Source: Favolaschia claudopus (lineage: Eukaryota > Basidiomycota > Agaricomycetes > Agaricales > Mycenaceae). Taken from it: DNA of 64,000 nt. Of the stretch, positions 10,166 through 20,623 are shown piece after piece. The notes under the pieces are model-generated. The model ran no database searches and was not told the DNA's origin. It saw nothing but the letters and a program-made list of their open reading frames with translations. Each line of letters begins with the position of its first letter. Positions within the stretch are counted from its first letter, which is position 1. Location of the stretch: contig JAWWNJ010000189.1 of the NCBI GenBank assembly GCA_037176885.1, positions 186,001-250,000 on the forward strand. Direction: 5' to 3'. Made by a program: the position numbers and the translations under genes.

Positions 10166-10328
10166 TTGACTCGAAAATGAAAGACGCTCAGCCAATCTCC
10201 CGAAACATGTCTCCTTTGCCTTGTTTTAGAGGGCTTTCCTCGCTGTTTTTCTCTGTAACTCGGGATAGGGAATCTAGACCAGTATTGAATCGGAGACTCA
10301 GAAAAAGTCAGACTGGAGCCGATTCACA
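10166..10328. repeat. Dispersed repeat shared with 61440-61616
   Basis: Shares with 61440-61616 a TTGTTTTAGAGGGCTTTCCT stretch, CGCTGTTTTTCTCTGTA and a CGGAGACTCAGAAAAA stretch. The homology resumes after the hAT insert at 11428-11530 (GGGCCGCGG, CTTATCTTATC, GAGTCAG). It is probably debris of the same retroelement family as the gag-like ORF. Confidence 0.65.
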
Positions 10329-11427
10329 CAGTGTTGGCCGTAAGGGATAAGGCCTTAATTGCGTTAAGGGTTATTAAGGCCTTATCATTGGGGGAGCTTG
10401 CTCCCCCTTTTATCAGAGCCGTCACCGAAAAGCAATAAGCTGTGCAGGAGAGCGTTTTGATGTAATTGATAGATCTGTGATAGATGATCTTTCTGAGTGA
10501 TGCGCGAGCCGTCAAGCTGATCCTTGGGTGATTCCGCTTGATCCAGGGTGATGGCGGCATTGTTGCGCCTGATCCTTGGCTGCAAACACGCGGAATGAAC
10601 ACGGACTCATCGTTTGATTCGTTTTTGCTCTAGCCGGTGACAATTTGCGCAAGATCCCCCTACTGTAGGCCAGGAAATGGCATACAAATCATATTAACCC
10701 TTAGAGCAACGGCCGCCGAGCTTATAAGGTCTTAAGGTCTCGGGCCGCTGCTATCGATTAATTGATTGCCGGGGAAGCTTGGCTTGGCTTGTATCTTGCT
10801 CTCTCCCGCCATGTCCAGTCCAATGCAGGCTCATTTCATTGACTTAGTTCAGACTACCAACCAAACTGCAGCCAGATCTTCCCCTACATATTGTAAGGGA
10901 TGCGTAGAACATGAGAGGGTAGAACCCGGCATCTACGACAGCGTGGATTGGCAGCAGCATGGCCAGTCATTTCGTGACGGTGCGTAATACTCATCAAGTC
11001 TTGCCGAGAATTTTACGTTGAATTTTATTTAGCTTGCATAAGAGCAGGGTCCGTAGAAGGCACCCAATATTCCTGGATGGACCATATCCTCGGTGGTGGC
11101 AATGTTGAATGTGAAATCTGCACTCGAGGACGCTGCGGCAGTGCGAGCCCAATTTTGGGAACAGCTTGCATTTGTTGCCGACAACGCTGACTCTGTTCGT
11201 ACTACGAGGACTGGTTTGAGGGCCTCCACCCGAATTTTAGAGGTTGTTGACACTATCATGGCTGTACATAGGCATTTTGCGGAATAATTGGGTCCTCTTG
11301 ACTGTGCGAAAATACTTCCCAAAAAGGAAATTAAGCTCATAACCCCATAACCCCATATTAAGGCTTAAGGCTTATGAACCCTTAGAGGTCCCTGGGGTCG
11401 GGTCTTAACCCTTAATTGCCAACACTG
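10329..11427 (+). mobile_element. hAT derivative, copy 1 (1.1 kb)
   Basis: Ends CAGTGTTGGCC and its complement, flanked by a perfect 8-bp duplication GATTCACA (10321-10328, 11428-11435): a canonical hAT signature. Subterminal sequence is rich in TTAAGG/CCTTAA words. A remnant of a BED-type zinc finger is encoded at about 10800-10987 (YCKGCVEHE, i.e. C-x2-C followed by H). An intron-like gap follows (10980-11032), then SWMDHILGG and VECEIC. There is no catalytic domain, so the element is non-autonomous. A sister in opposite orientation is at 36290-37391. Confidence 0.9.
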
Positions 11428-11529
11428 GATTCACAGTCTTTGTGACAATCCTGAAATTCCCGATTAGCGCCCTGCTGTAAGCGTGGGCCGCGGCGGGCAC
11501 TTATCTTATCCGAGTCAGCTACATGAATT

Positions 11530-12239
11530 TCATGTTGGTATGCAATGAATGAAAGTTGGGGATTTTATGCCATTGAACCCATGTATGAACTCCATGAAAT
11601 TCACTTGAAGACTCAAGAGTACGTGAGGTTATTTGTGTGAAAATTGTAAATAGTTGATTTCCAGCCGGGGATGCACATCTTGAGATTCACAGTCGAATTC
11701 CATGATTTTCATGGGGCTAAAGGTGCCTCGACCAAGGTACATCATTCAGGGCACCAGTACTGGACACGCAGAGGCTACTTTAAAATTCTCATTGGTGAAA
11801 AGTATTGTATAAACTTAGTACCTTCAAGAAATACAAGTATTAGTGTTCGAAGTAGAGTAATAGTCAATGTAATATAACGATGTTGACTGTATGAGAGGTT
11901 GGTACTTGCGCCAAGCAAGAAGATTTTTATGTATTTTTGCCTTGATTTTCATACACTGTTGGAGTGAAAGTGCTTTTGGAGGGAATCTGGATTCTGAGCA
12001 TAGTGAAACTGAATTCACTTAAAACCTGGATGATATCCACTGCAAAACTATGTGAAAAAACATGATGGAATGTTCCACTCACATAGTCGAACCCAGTGAA
12101 AATTTCTAGGTGAAATTCACAAGCTCTCAGTGGAATTCAGGGCATTTTCCTGTGACTTTCCCTACAAGATTAGATAGAAGAACTAAGGGAAAGTCAGGGG
12201 GTTCTACGACCACAGTGGGCGGGGTTGTCAGATACAGGA
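11530..12239. other. Non-coding stretch with GAATTTCATG words
   Basis: No gene supported. Repeated words (GAATTTCATG, CATGAAATTCA, GTGAAATTCA) resemble those in the repeat at 58914-59602, so this is likely a degraded relative of it. No defined ends were found. Confidence 0.4.
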
Positions 12240-12512
12240 GTCTCAAATTTGATCAGGACCTTGCAATGCCTCTTGCCAACTAGAAGGGTCAAGAGGGTTC
12301 TGAGCTAAAAAGGCTTCTTCAATAGCATCATCTAGAGAAGCAAGCAAGACTGCCTCTGGAGTGTCAGGGACTTCAATGTCTGGTTCAACAGAAGCTTCAT
12401 TTTCTTTTGCCTGTTTACGTGCTGCATTCTCTGCATCGCGCTGAGCTTTTGACTGATGCTGTGGTCCTTCAGCTATTCTGTCATACTCAGCAGTGGGATG
12501 TTGTGCCCTTGC

Positions 12513-13351
12513 TGTCAGGGGAACCCCCCGCTTCCCCGACCCGCTCCGCTATTCCTTGCATCACTCCAGCCTTCTTGGGAACGCTACTCCCTCCAGACTT
12601 CCCCCTTTGTCACACCTTCCTCCTTCCGACCCCCCGTTCCCCTCCTCGACAGACTCCTGTCGACCCTGCGCTCCTACAGCTAGTGCTCAGCGCAACGCGG
12701 TTCCCTACTGGTCTTCCGGTCAGACTTCTAGCCCTCCGAGAGCTCTGGTACCCCGAGCTCTCGTCGTCCGGACCTGCGGCCTTCCGGCTCCGGTCCCCCG
12801 GTCCCCGGCCCGGCTTCCCACGCTCCCCCGGAGCTGGGCCAAGCCCCAGCGGTTCTGTCACCCAAGCCTCGATGCTCCTGCTGTCTCGCCGTGGCTCTAG
12901 CGCCCTTCCCGGGTTCCCTGGGCTCTATTCCCCCGGTTCCCCGACCCTCCGGACTCCGGCTCCGGTTTCCCACGCTCCCCGGACCACAGGGTATCTTCGG
13001 GCCTTCGTCGGTCTACGATCTCTGGACCAGTATTGTGATCCTCCCTCTTCTGGGCATATCCCTGGCTCCCTGCTACTGTTGGATCATCTGATCATTGATA
13101 TCACATCATAGATGCTGTGCTACTACATAGTTCCCACGCACCGTGAGAAGTCACGCGTCACGCGCCCTTTTACTGTGACGCCTGGGCATGGAGACTCCTT
13201 ACTCTGTTCTCTAAGGATTCTCCCTCTGCCCAGGTGAGTAGACACTCTTCCTCTTGTTGTAGCTAGCCCACTAAGGATTCTCCCTCTGCCCAGTGCTTGT
13301 TGGACTCTTGAGTACCTCGGGCCTCAGGCCCTGGCAGCTGTTGCCCTTACA
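12513..13351 (+). mobile_element. Solo LTR, family L, copy 1
   Basis: Begins TGTCAGGGGAACCCC and ends GTTGCCCTTACA (TG...CA), with a 5-bp target duplication CTTGC (12508-12512, 13352-13356). Inside, CTAAGGATTCTCCCTCTGCC occurs twice (near 13211 and 13272). The long GC-rich ORFs across 12407-13111 are spurious. A second solo LTR is at 32001-32785. Confidence 0.9.
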
Positions 13352-13566
13352 CTTGCATGTGGACGTGTTGACCGCCTAGTAGGTTCCTGTCGTACGCCTG
13401 CGACCTTGCGCTATGGTGGAGCTCCCCTATTTGATGGATGGACAATAAACGGCGGATCAGCCTGACTTAGATTATCCCCCACTGAACCTGGTATCGGGTG
13501 AGGCAAAGTGTCCAGTTCACCATCAGCGTCATCATCACCATAATATAGGGTAGACCTCTTCCGCAG

Positions 13567-14072
13567 TAGTCTCCCTAGTCAGACCCTATAACCCGAGGTT
13601 ATTTTTTATTAGAATTTTGGGACGGGAAAAACAACCTGATATAGGGTCTGATTCTACATGTCACCCATTAGCCGTAGGTCAGCGTTCCGGATTAGAAAAG
13701 ACCCAAAATGGAACTTGAATTTGCGCAACGTCTGGGGAAGCTACATATTGTCTTGGTCTGCTGAAGTAGTCAATTCTGTATCCTCAAGCTTTTTGGGTAC
13801 CATAAAGTAGCATTGGGCGCTGAGATTTGCAATTTTGAGCCTTGCTTCAATTGTGGCTGTGCTGCTTGTCCGAAAATGTCGAGCTTTGATTTCCTCTCCT
13901 CGATGCTGCCACGACAAGAAAGAAAAAAAGTGAAGAGACAAAGTTTGAGTTTGGAAGGCAAGGTATCTGTCCTGACAGAAAATTTACACATCTTTCTTTG
14001 TTTTCGGTGTAAAACAAGCCTCACGATCGAACTGTGACCTACGGGTAACGCGTGACAACCAAAACTAGACTA
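13567..14072. mobile_element. Mutator-type MITE, about 506 bp
   Basis: Perfect 9-bp duplication CTTCCGCAG at 13558-13566 and 14073-14081. The ends TAGTCT...AGACTA are short inverted repeats. No coding capacity. Removing element plus one duplication restores the Copia frame. Confidence 0.8.
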
Positions 14073-14290
14073 CTTCCGCAGTGTCTGAGCAAAATCCTCA
14101 TATTCTTTCCTAGATGTAGTGGGTGCCTCAAGCTTTGGTTCTATAGATGAATCAAGTTCCTGGTCATCAAACCGAACATGCCTAGATGTGATGGTTTCAC
14201 CATAAGAACCATCTTTGTTGATTACTAGCAAGTCATACGCTTTACTGTTTTCATGGTAGCCAACAAAGATGTGTTGAAGGGTAAGATCAT

Positions 14291-14599
14291 CACGCGCCTA
14301 TTAACCCTTTCCGTCTATTTCCTTGATACACCTCCCCTTTCCGTCTCGTTCATATCTTGCCTATATGGCCTTGTATCCACCGATTATCGTAGCTCTCGCA
14401 CCCCCACTTTGTCGCTCTCTTGTACCTTGAATATACCTGCTTGCGCTCATTTCTCGTGTGATCCATAACCTGTTCTATAGGTTATGGGCCCCGAGCCCGT
14501 CCTCTGCTTCTGATATCTCCTCTTCACTGCTTTGCCTACCCCTATCCTCATTTCCCCGCTCCCCACTGCCCGTCTTCTCAACGACCGACCCCAAACGAA
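14291..14599. other. Pyrimidine-rich non-coding stretch
   Basis: CT-rich sequence with CTATAGGTTATGGGCC near 14475; no ORF is supported. It may be the 5' region of the LINE relic that follows. Confidence 0.35.
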
Positions 14600-14896
14600 C
14601 GTGCACCTGCGTTAGGTGCTCCTGACCGACCGACCGACCGAACCGGAACCCGAACCCGACTGTGCCGCCTTCCGCGATGGACTCGCGATGGACTCGAAGG
14701 CTTTTGATGCGAAGAATGCGACCCGCCTGTCGGACGACGTCCCGTTTGGCTACTGGCAGTTTGAGACCCGGGCCGAGTTGCGGCGCCGGACTGTGCTGCC
14801 CATCGTTTTGGGGGAGGGGACGAGACCGCTCGGTAGCGACTGCGACGATTATTGGGCGCCTCGATCCTTCCCAATTCGCTCACGTTCGGGGCCCTA

Positions 14897-15910
14897 GTGT
14901 TGCCGGGGTTCGGTTAGGTTCGGTTTTTCACCAAAAAATCCGAACCCCGAACCGCACCTGGGGTTCGGTTCAGCCAATTCTCCGAACCCCGAACCTAACC
15001 TGAGGTTCGGTTCGTTGAGGTTCAGAACAGGCTCGAACCTTTTCGAACCTGAAGCTGTTTCCCACGATTCAAATGGATGATTTTTGTGTTCGAATGTCCA
15101 TCGGTGGGATGTTTTCTTGCTAATTCAATGTTCTAACTGACTGCATTGTTGAATACACCCATGAAACCCTTCAACACCGCAACATATCACTCTGCCAGTG
15201 GGTACCAGATGAGAACCTGAAGTGATTTTGAATCATATTGACCATTATTCAGGTGTTTGGAGAGCTCAGTGACCGGCCGAAGGGCAAAGGCCTATAAAGC
15301 TATAGCCCTATAGGTGGGCTATAATGAGGCCTATAGCATTCGTCGGACGAGGTTGAAGGCCTTAAAAAGGGCTATAAAGTCACATGGTCCTTGCTCCAGT
15401 CAACCGAGGCATAGAGAGGTGAGTGGCACTGGTTGAGGTGCTGAACAGCGGTTCAGTTCATATGAAGGTAAATTTTGCTGAGTTTTCAAAGGTTTTTCTT
15501 CCAAAAAAACTGCGGCTCGAGACAAGCTTGAGATGTGGTCTAAGCGCTAACACGTGACATATATAGGCCTATAAAGCCCTGTATAGGCCTTCGCCCTTAA
15601 AAAGGGCTATAGGGTCCGCCGACCCACTTTTGAGGCCTATAGGACGGTCACTGGGAGAGCTTCACAACTGACAAGGAACTATGCAACAAGAATTTGACCA
15701 CAAGTTGTTCAGAATTTGTCTCATTTCCATTCAAAATTCTCCATTTTTGAGTACGGGTTCGCACCGGTGCGAACCTCTTCCAAGGTCCCCGAACCCCGAA
15801 CCGCACCTGGGGTTCGGTTCGGTGCAGCCAGCCATTCCGAACCTGAATTTAGGTGCGGTTCGGGTTCGGTTCAGGTTCGGAATCGGTTCCGAACCTAACC
15901 GCGGCAACAC
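14897..15910. mobile_element. MITE with GGTTCGG repeats, hosting another MITE
   Basis: Ends GTGTTGCCGGGGTTCGG and, complemented, GTGTTGCCGCGGTTAGG, with TA on both sides (14895-14896, 15911-15912). Both flanks are packed with GGTTCGG/CCGAACC words (about 14908-15050 and 15780-15900). It hosts a hAT MITE at 15267-15653. Confidence 0.75.
15267..15653. mobile_element. hAT MITE nested in MITE
   Basis: Ends CAGTGACCGGCC and, complemented, CAGTGACCGTCC, flanked by a perfect 8-bp duplication GGAGAGCT (15259-15266, 15654-15661). Subterminal GGCCTATA/TATAGGCC words recur. Non-coding. Confidence 0.88.
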
Positions 15911-17079
15911 TATTACAGACCCTGTCTCACTTGCGGAATCGATCCCAATTGCCAACGAACGTCCCTTTCACGCTGTTTCCGACTCCGAGGTCGACAAGGT
16001 CATATCCACGACACCGCCCTAGAAAGCGCCTGACCGCTATGGTTTTCAAATGGGATACGTGCAACGCGGTTACTCAGCCTCATCTTCTAAGTATCTGTGG
16101 CTCTGGGAATCAAGCCCTCGCCGTTCAAAGCCAACGTCGCCACGCCGGTCCCTAAAGCCGGGAAGAAGGGCAAGACCTCCCCCAAAGCATGGCGACCCGT
16201 CGAGAACTTCGAGCATGTCCTCGCTAAGCCCCTCGAGCGCTTGATTGCCGACCGTCTTTCATTTGACGCAGAGTCTCTAGATTTTCTCGAGGATGTCCAG
16301 TACGGTGGTAGACCAGCCCACAGCACACAACAGGCTGTCGACGGTTACTTTCACCGTGTCCGATCCCAGCTGGATGAGGGCAACACTGTCTCAACCCGGT
16401 TCTACGACTTGAAAGGTGCCTTCATGGATGGTCTGGCAGACCAAAGGGATTGGCAAAAGGTGATCTCATCAGTCACATGTCTCCTCATTCTCTTCGTCTC
16501 GCCCACCTCCGCACATCGCGCTTTTGGCGCGGCGACTCCGTCTCTTTGAGACTTTCCCTTGTCCAGTCCCCCTCCATGACCCTGAGTCTCGTCCCCTGCT
16601 ACTAGTCTTCTCCCCCCGTCGCTGTCATCCCTCTTTTCTCGTGGGTTGGAGGTGGTGTTTCGTATTGATAACGAGGCCATCTCGACCTGCTTGCAGTCTG
16701 GCTCTATTGACCATCCGCCTACGCAAGCTCTCTTCCGCCAGTTCGCTCTCCTGGCCGTTCAACAGGACTTCACTTTTCGCCCAGTTTGGATCTCAACGGA
16801 CGAGAATTCTGTTGCTGATGCGCTTTCCCGCTTCCGCTGGCTCACACTTTCAAAGTTGTATCCGCACTGGCCCCTCCCCAAGTCTGGTACCCGTCCTGCC
16901 CACGTCGCTGTCTCTCTCCCCTCTGTCGTCATTGTGCGTTCCTAGCACCCCTTCCTCCCCCTCCCCCTCCCTCCCCTCTCGCCTCCCCATTGCTGTCCAT
17001 CTCCTCCCTGTTTTTGTGGAGCCTGTGGCGCTTCCCCCTGTATTTTGCCCACCTTTGGCTGCTTCAGGGTGAGCTGTTG

Positions 17080-17935
17080 GCTTTGGGCTGCCTCGGCTCC
17101 TTCGTCTTCGGGCGGAGTGCAGCGAGCTCCATTTCGGAGTTCACGCCCAATATATCAATGGCTTGCTTACTCATCTCCCCCTCTCGAGAACTCAGGCCAA
17201 TCCTAGGTGGTCTGGACAGACCGAAGGGATTGGCTAAAGCGATCACTCATCAGTCACGTGTCTCCTCATTCTTTTCGTCTCGCCCGCCTCCGCATCGCAC
17301 CTTTGGCTCGGTGACTCCGTCTCTTTGAGACCTTCTCTTCTCCAGCCCCTCCCCCTCCATGACCTCGAGTCTCCTTCCCCGCTTCTAGTCTTGTCCCCCC
17401 GTCGCCGTCATACCCTCTTTTTTCGTGCCCACCCACCCATCCCTAGTTAGTTTTGCTATTTCCTGCGCACTCACGTAGCTACGGATTTGTTCTGTATTCT
17501 TTAGTTGCGTAGGGGCTGCCTCGGCTCCTTCGTCTTCGGGCGGAGTGCAGCGAGCTCCATTTCGGAGTTCACGCCCCACGAAAAAAGAGGGTATGACGGC
17601 GACAGGGGGACAAGACTAGAAGCGGGGAAGGAGACTCGAGGTCATGGAGGGGGAGGGGCTGGAGAAGAGAAGGTCTCAAAGAGACGGAGTCACCGAGCCA
17701 AAGGCGCGATGCGGAGGCGGGCGAGACGAAAAGAATGAGGAGACACGTGACTGATGAGTGATCGCTTTAGCCAATCCCTTCGGTCTGTCCAGACCACCTA
17801 GGATTGGCCTGAGTTCTCGAGAGGGAGAGATGAGTAAGCAAGCCATTGATATATTGGGCGTGAACTCCGAAATGGAGCTCGCTGCACTCCGCCCGAAGAC
17901 GAAGGAGCCGAGGCAGCCCAAAACCAACAGCTCAC
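17080..17935. repeat. Large inverted repeat of the DIRS-like element
   Basis: About 350 bp ending near 17431 is repeated in inverse orientation from about 17577. Landmarks: a CTAGTCTTGTCCCCCCGTCG stretch near 17382 and its complement near 17600. The arms are separated by a unique spacer (17432-17510) and a direct copy of a 60-bp block with a CGGGCGGAGTGCAGCGAGCT stretch. Confidence 0.75.
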
Positions 17936-18071
17936 CCTGAAGCAGCCAAAGGTGGGCGAAGTACAGGGTGAAGCGCCACAGGCTCCACAAGAAACTGAGG
18001 GGAATGGACAGCAACAAGGGGAGGGGAGGGGAGAGGAGGGGGGGGGGAGGGGGGGGGGAGGGGTAGGGGTG

Positions 18072-19679
18072 CTAGGAACGCACAATGACAATAGAGGGGG
18101 CAGTGACGGCGACACGGGCAGGGCGGGTACCGGACTTGGGGAGGGGCCAGTGGGGATACAGCTTTGCTAGCGTGAGCCACCGGAACCTCGAAAGGGCATC
18201 TGCTACGGAATTTTCGTCTGTTGGGATCCAGACAGGGCGGAAAGTGAAGTCCTTCTGAACGGCAAGGAGAGCGAACTGGCGGAAAAGTGCTTGGGTAGGA
18301 GGATGATCAATAGAGCCAGACTGCAGACAGGTAGAGATGGCCTCGTTATCAATACGAAAGATAACCTCCAACCCAGCCCAACAGTGACCCCAGACCTCCG
18401 CTGCCCGTAGCACAGCACGCATTTCCTTCCAATGGATCGGATGACGTGCATACTTCGCTGGTACAGGCTCAGTGAAGAACAGATCGCCGCTACCCCAATG
18501 GCCACCCAGACCTAGCTTACCACTCGCATCTGTAAAGATTTCGACAGTGGGACGTGGAGGTCCAATAGCAAAAATGCCATTGAAAGACGGGAGGAAGGTA
18601 TTCCACCATGCAATGTCGAGGCGGGCAGAGGAAGGAAGACGGCGGCGGTGGTGGCGGGGAAGGAGGGAAAGGCGGCGCATGAAGTCCCGAATACGGCGAG
18701 TGAAGAATCGACCAACCGGAATTACCGACTGAGCAAAGACGAGATGGCCGCAGAGCTGCTCGAGGTCGTAGTGGCTCGCAGATCGACGGGACAGGCACCC
18801 ATCCAGAAGAACAAGGAGGCGAGCAAGCTTGTCCTGAGGAAGACGAGCCTGCATAGCAATACTGTCCAGCTCAATGCCGAGGAACTCGAGGCAGTGAGTC
18901 GGACCCTGCTCCTTGTCACTGGAGATTGAAAAGCCCAACTCGGCAGCAACGGTCCGGAAGACTGCACGACCATGACGAGCGTACTCCACCCCCTTCGCAG
19001 CAGGAGTAACGTTGAACCAATCATCCAGGTAGTGCTGAATGAGCTTCATGACATCATCACGGCAGAGCAAAATCCAGTGATGAGCCTCCGCAAAGTAGTT
19101 GTACAGGCGGGGGCCTGTACGAACACCAAACGGTAGGAAGATGTCAAGGAACAGGCGCAACTTCCACTCGAAACCCATCAGATGCACATGGTCAGGGTGA
19201 ATCGGAATATGCCTGAATGCAGCCTCCAGATCTGCCTTATAAAGGAAGGATCCAGGGCCAGCTTCCCGTATGCGATCAATTGCCCCCATAACAGCCTCGT
19301 AGACCAGATGGCCATACTCAGCTGGGATCGCGTCATTGACAGAGGATCCATGGGGATACGAGAGATGGTGAATCCGACGACGTTTCTCGCTATATTTCTT
19401 GGGTACCGAACCCAGCGGAGAAAGGACAGGCTTGACAGTATCAGCCATGTCCGTGATATCAATGATACGCCCAAGAGAAACCTCATGGGCAATATCCTTG
19501 TCCACCGTCTCGGGAAACGCAAGTGCAGAGGGAAGGGGTGCAGGGGCCGAAGAGGAGGGGGAAGGCATACGTGCAGGATCCACACCAAGAAGAACACCAT
19601 AGCGAATAGCAGACACAAGGGTGTCCGCAAACTGACGGTCTGGATAATCAACATGGGGAGGTGGTGACCTTTTCTTCAC
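18072..19679 (-). CDS. Reverse transcriptase-RNase H, DIRS/Ngaro type
   Basis: An open 535-aa frame. RT motifs: PLGSVPKK (about 89-96), HHLSYPHGSSVNDAIP (104-119), YKADLEAAFRHIP (147-159), LPFGVRTGPRLYN (182-194), YLDD (217-220). RNase H follows: TDASGKLGLGG (383-393), HWKEM with its Glu (416-420), RIDNEA (442-447), VADALSRF (about 500). All catalytic acids appear present. Elements of this class copy RNA and integrate with a tyrosine recombinase, which is not visible here. The N-terminus is cut at 19679, where the sequence switches into an inverted RNase H copy, so the true start is lost. Probably inactive alone. Confidence 0.8.
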   Translation of the reverse strand: MKKRSPPPHVDYPDRQFADTLVSAIRYGVLLGVDPARMPSPSSSAPAPLPSALAFPETVDKDIAHEVSLGRIIDITDMADTVKPVLSPLGSVPKKYSEKRRRIHHLSYPHGSSVNDAIPAEYGHLVYEAVMGAIDRIREAGPGSFLYKADLEAAFRHIPIHPDHVHLMGFEWKLRLFLDIFLPFGVRTGPRLYNYFAEAHHWILLCRDDVMKLIQHYLDDWFNVTPAAKGVEYARHGRAVFRTVAAELGFSISSDKEQGPTHCLEFLGIELDSIAMQARLPQDKLARLLVLLDGCLSRRSASHYDLEQLCGHLVFAQSVIPVGRFFTRRIRDFMRRLSLLPRHHRRRLPSSARLDIAWWNTFLPSFNGIFAIGPPRPTVEIFTDASGKLGLGGHWGSGDLFFTEPVPAKYARHPIHWKEMRAVLRAAEVWGHCWAGLEVIFRIDNEAISTCLQSGSIDHPPTQALFRQFALLAVQKDFTFRPVWIPTDENSVADALSRFRWLTLAKLYPHWPLPKSGTRPARVAVTAPSIVIVRS

Positions 19680-20623
19680 TGAACCTGTCCCGGTGAAGTA
19701 TGAACGCCATCCAATCCATTGGAAGGAGATGCGTGCTGTGCTACGGGCAGCGGAGGTCTGGGGTCACTGTTGGGCTGGGTTGGAGGTTATCTTTCGTATT
19801 GATAACGAGGCCATCTCTACCTGTCTGCAGTCTGGCTCTATTGATCATCCTCCTACCCAAGCACTTTTCCGCCAGTTCGCTCTCCTTGCCGTTCAGAAGG
19901 ACTTCACTTTCCGCCCTGTCTGGATCCCAACAGACGAAAATTCCGTAGCAGATGCCCTTTCGAGGTTCCGGTGGCTCACGCTAGCAAAGCTGTATCCCCA
20001 CTGGCCCCTCCCCAAGTCCGGTACCCGCCCTGCCCGTGTCGCCGTCACTGCCCCCTCTATTGTCATTGTGCGTTCCTAGCACCCCTACCCCTCCCCCCCC
20101 CCTCCCCCCCCCCTCCTCTCCCCTCCCCTCCCCTTGTTGCTGTCCATTCCCCTCAGTTTCTTGTGGAGCCTGTGGCGCTTCACCCTGTCTTCGCCCGCCT
20201 GTGGCTGCTTCATGGTGAGCTGTTGGTTGTGGGCTGCCTTGGCTCCCTCGCCTTTGGGCGGAGTGCAGCGAGCTTCGTTTTGAAGTTCATGCCCAATATA
20301 TCAATGGCTTGCTTACGAATCCTCTCTCTCGTGAAGCTCAGGCCAATCCACCGAATCTCTCATCAAGTCGTCGTCGAAGAATTAGCAGCGCTGGGTTTTC
20401 CCCGACAACTGATTCGTTGGGCAACCTTCTTACATTGCCACCGGGTGACCGTGGTATTCAAAATGAAAAGGGAAAAAAAACCGGGCAAAAAACGAAGAGA
20501 ATACCAAAAACAGCGAAAAAGAGTTGAAAAAGGGAGTGAAAAAGGAATGTGTGAACGACCCTAATATTAATGGGCTGTACTGCATTCCAATATGCCTATG
20601 GACCTCCAAACTCGCTATCTCAA

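Larger units (their letters stand above)
12240..14290 (-). pseudogene. Ty1/Copia polyprotein relic
   Basis: Minus-strand pieces read in order as a Copia pol: 14290-14082 (HIFVGYHENSKAYDLL, then ITSRHVRFDDQ, the integrase C-terminal signature), 13557-13357 (PTRRSTRP near its end), and 12507-12240 (ASLDDAIEEAF, PSSWQEALQGPD, the linker before the RT). A stop interrupts the RSTRP block. The frame runs through the join at 14082/13557 once the MITE is ignored (LRKRSTLYYGDDDADGE). The RT and RNase H that should follow are gone. It is split by a solo LTR (12513-13351) and a Mutator-type MITE (13567-14072). Confidence 0.8.
16423..20347. mobile_element. DIRS-like retroelement inside the LINE
   Basis: A composite with inverted organisation. 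An RT-RNase H ORF runs on the minus strand (18072-19679). Plus-strand RNase H fragments lie at 16640-16945 and 19677-20079. The outer left end starts GGTCTGGCAGACC and the outer right end finishes AGCTCAGGCCAATCC. Internally, near 17200, right-end sequence (CTCAGGCCAATCC) is followed directly by left-end sequence (GGTCTGGACAGACC), as expected of a circular-junction-like internal region in DIRS elements. No tyrosine recombinase gene was found, so this copy is incomplete or rearranged. Ngaro/DIRS affinity is inferred from the RT type and inverted repeats. Confidence 0.7.
14600..20480 (+). pseudogene. LINE (non-LTR retrotransposon) relic
   Basis: Coding pieces on the plus strand fit a LINE RT. 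At 15913-16020: ERPFHAVSDSEVDKVISTT, the block that usually precedes the RT. At 16097-16422: VPKAGKKGKTSPKAWRPV, ERLIADRL, YGGRPAHSTQQAVDGYF and FYDLKGAF. At about 20340-20480: ISHQVVVEELAALGFPRQL, IRWATFL. These are successive RT motifs, separated by a DIRS-like insertion between DLKGAF and ISHQ. The part upstream of 14897 joins in frame across the MITE (FAHVRGP-ITDPVSLAE), but I do not recognise its domain. Frameshifts and the missing YxDD motif show it is dead. Confidence 0.75.

Noticed and set aside
12407..13111. Open frame of 234 aa and overlapping frames on both strands
   Set aside because: They fall in a GC- and C-rich solo LTR with open frames in several phases; no domain, and the second LTR copy does not preserve the frame.
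16524..17328. Plus-strand frames of 110-180 aa
   Set aside because: They are alternative frames of the RNase H fragment and pyrimidine-rich 3' region of the DIRS-like element.
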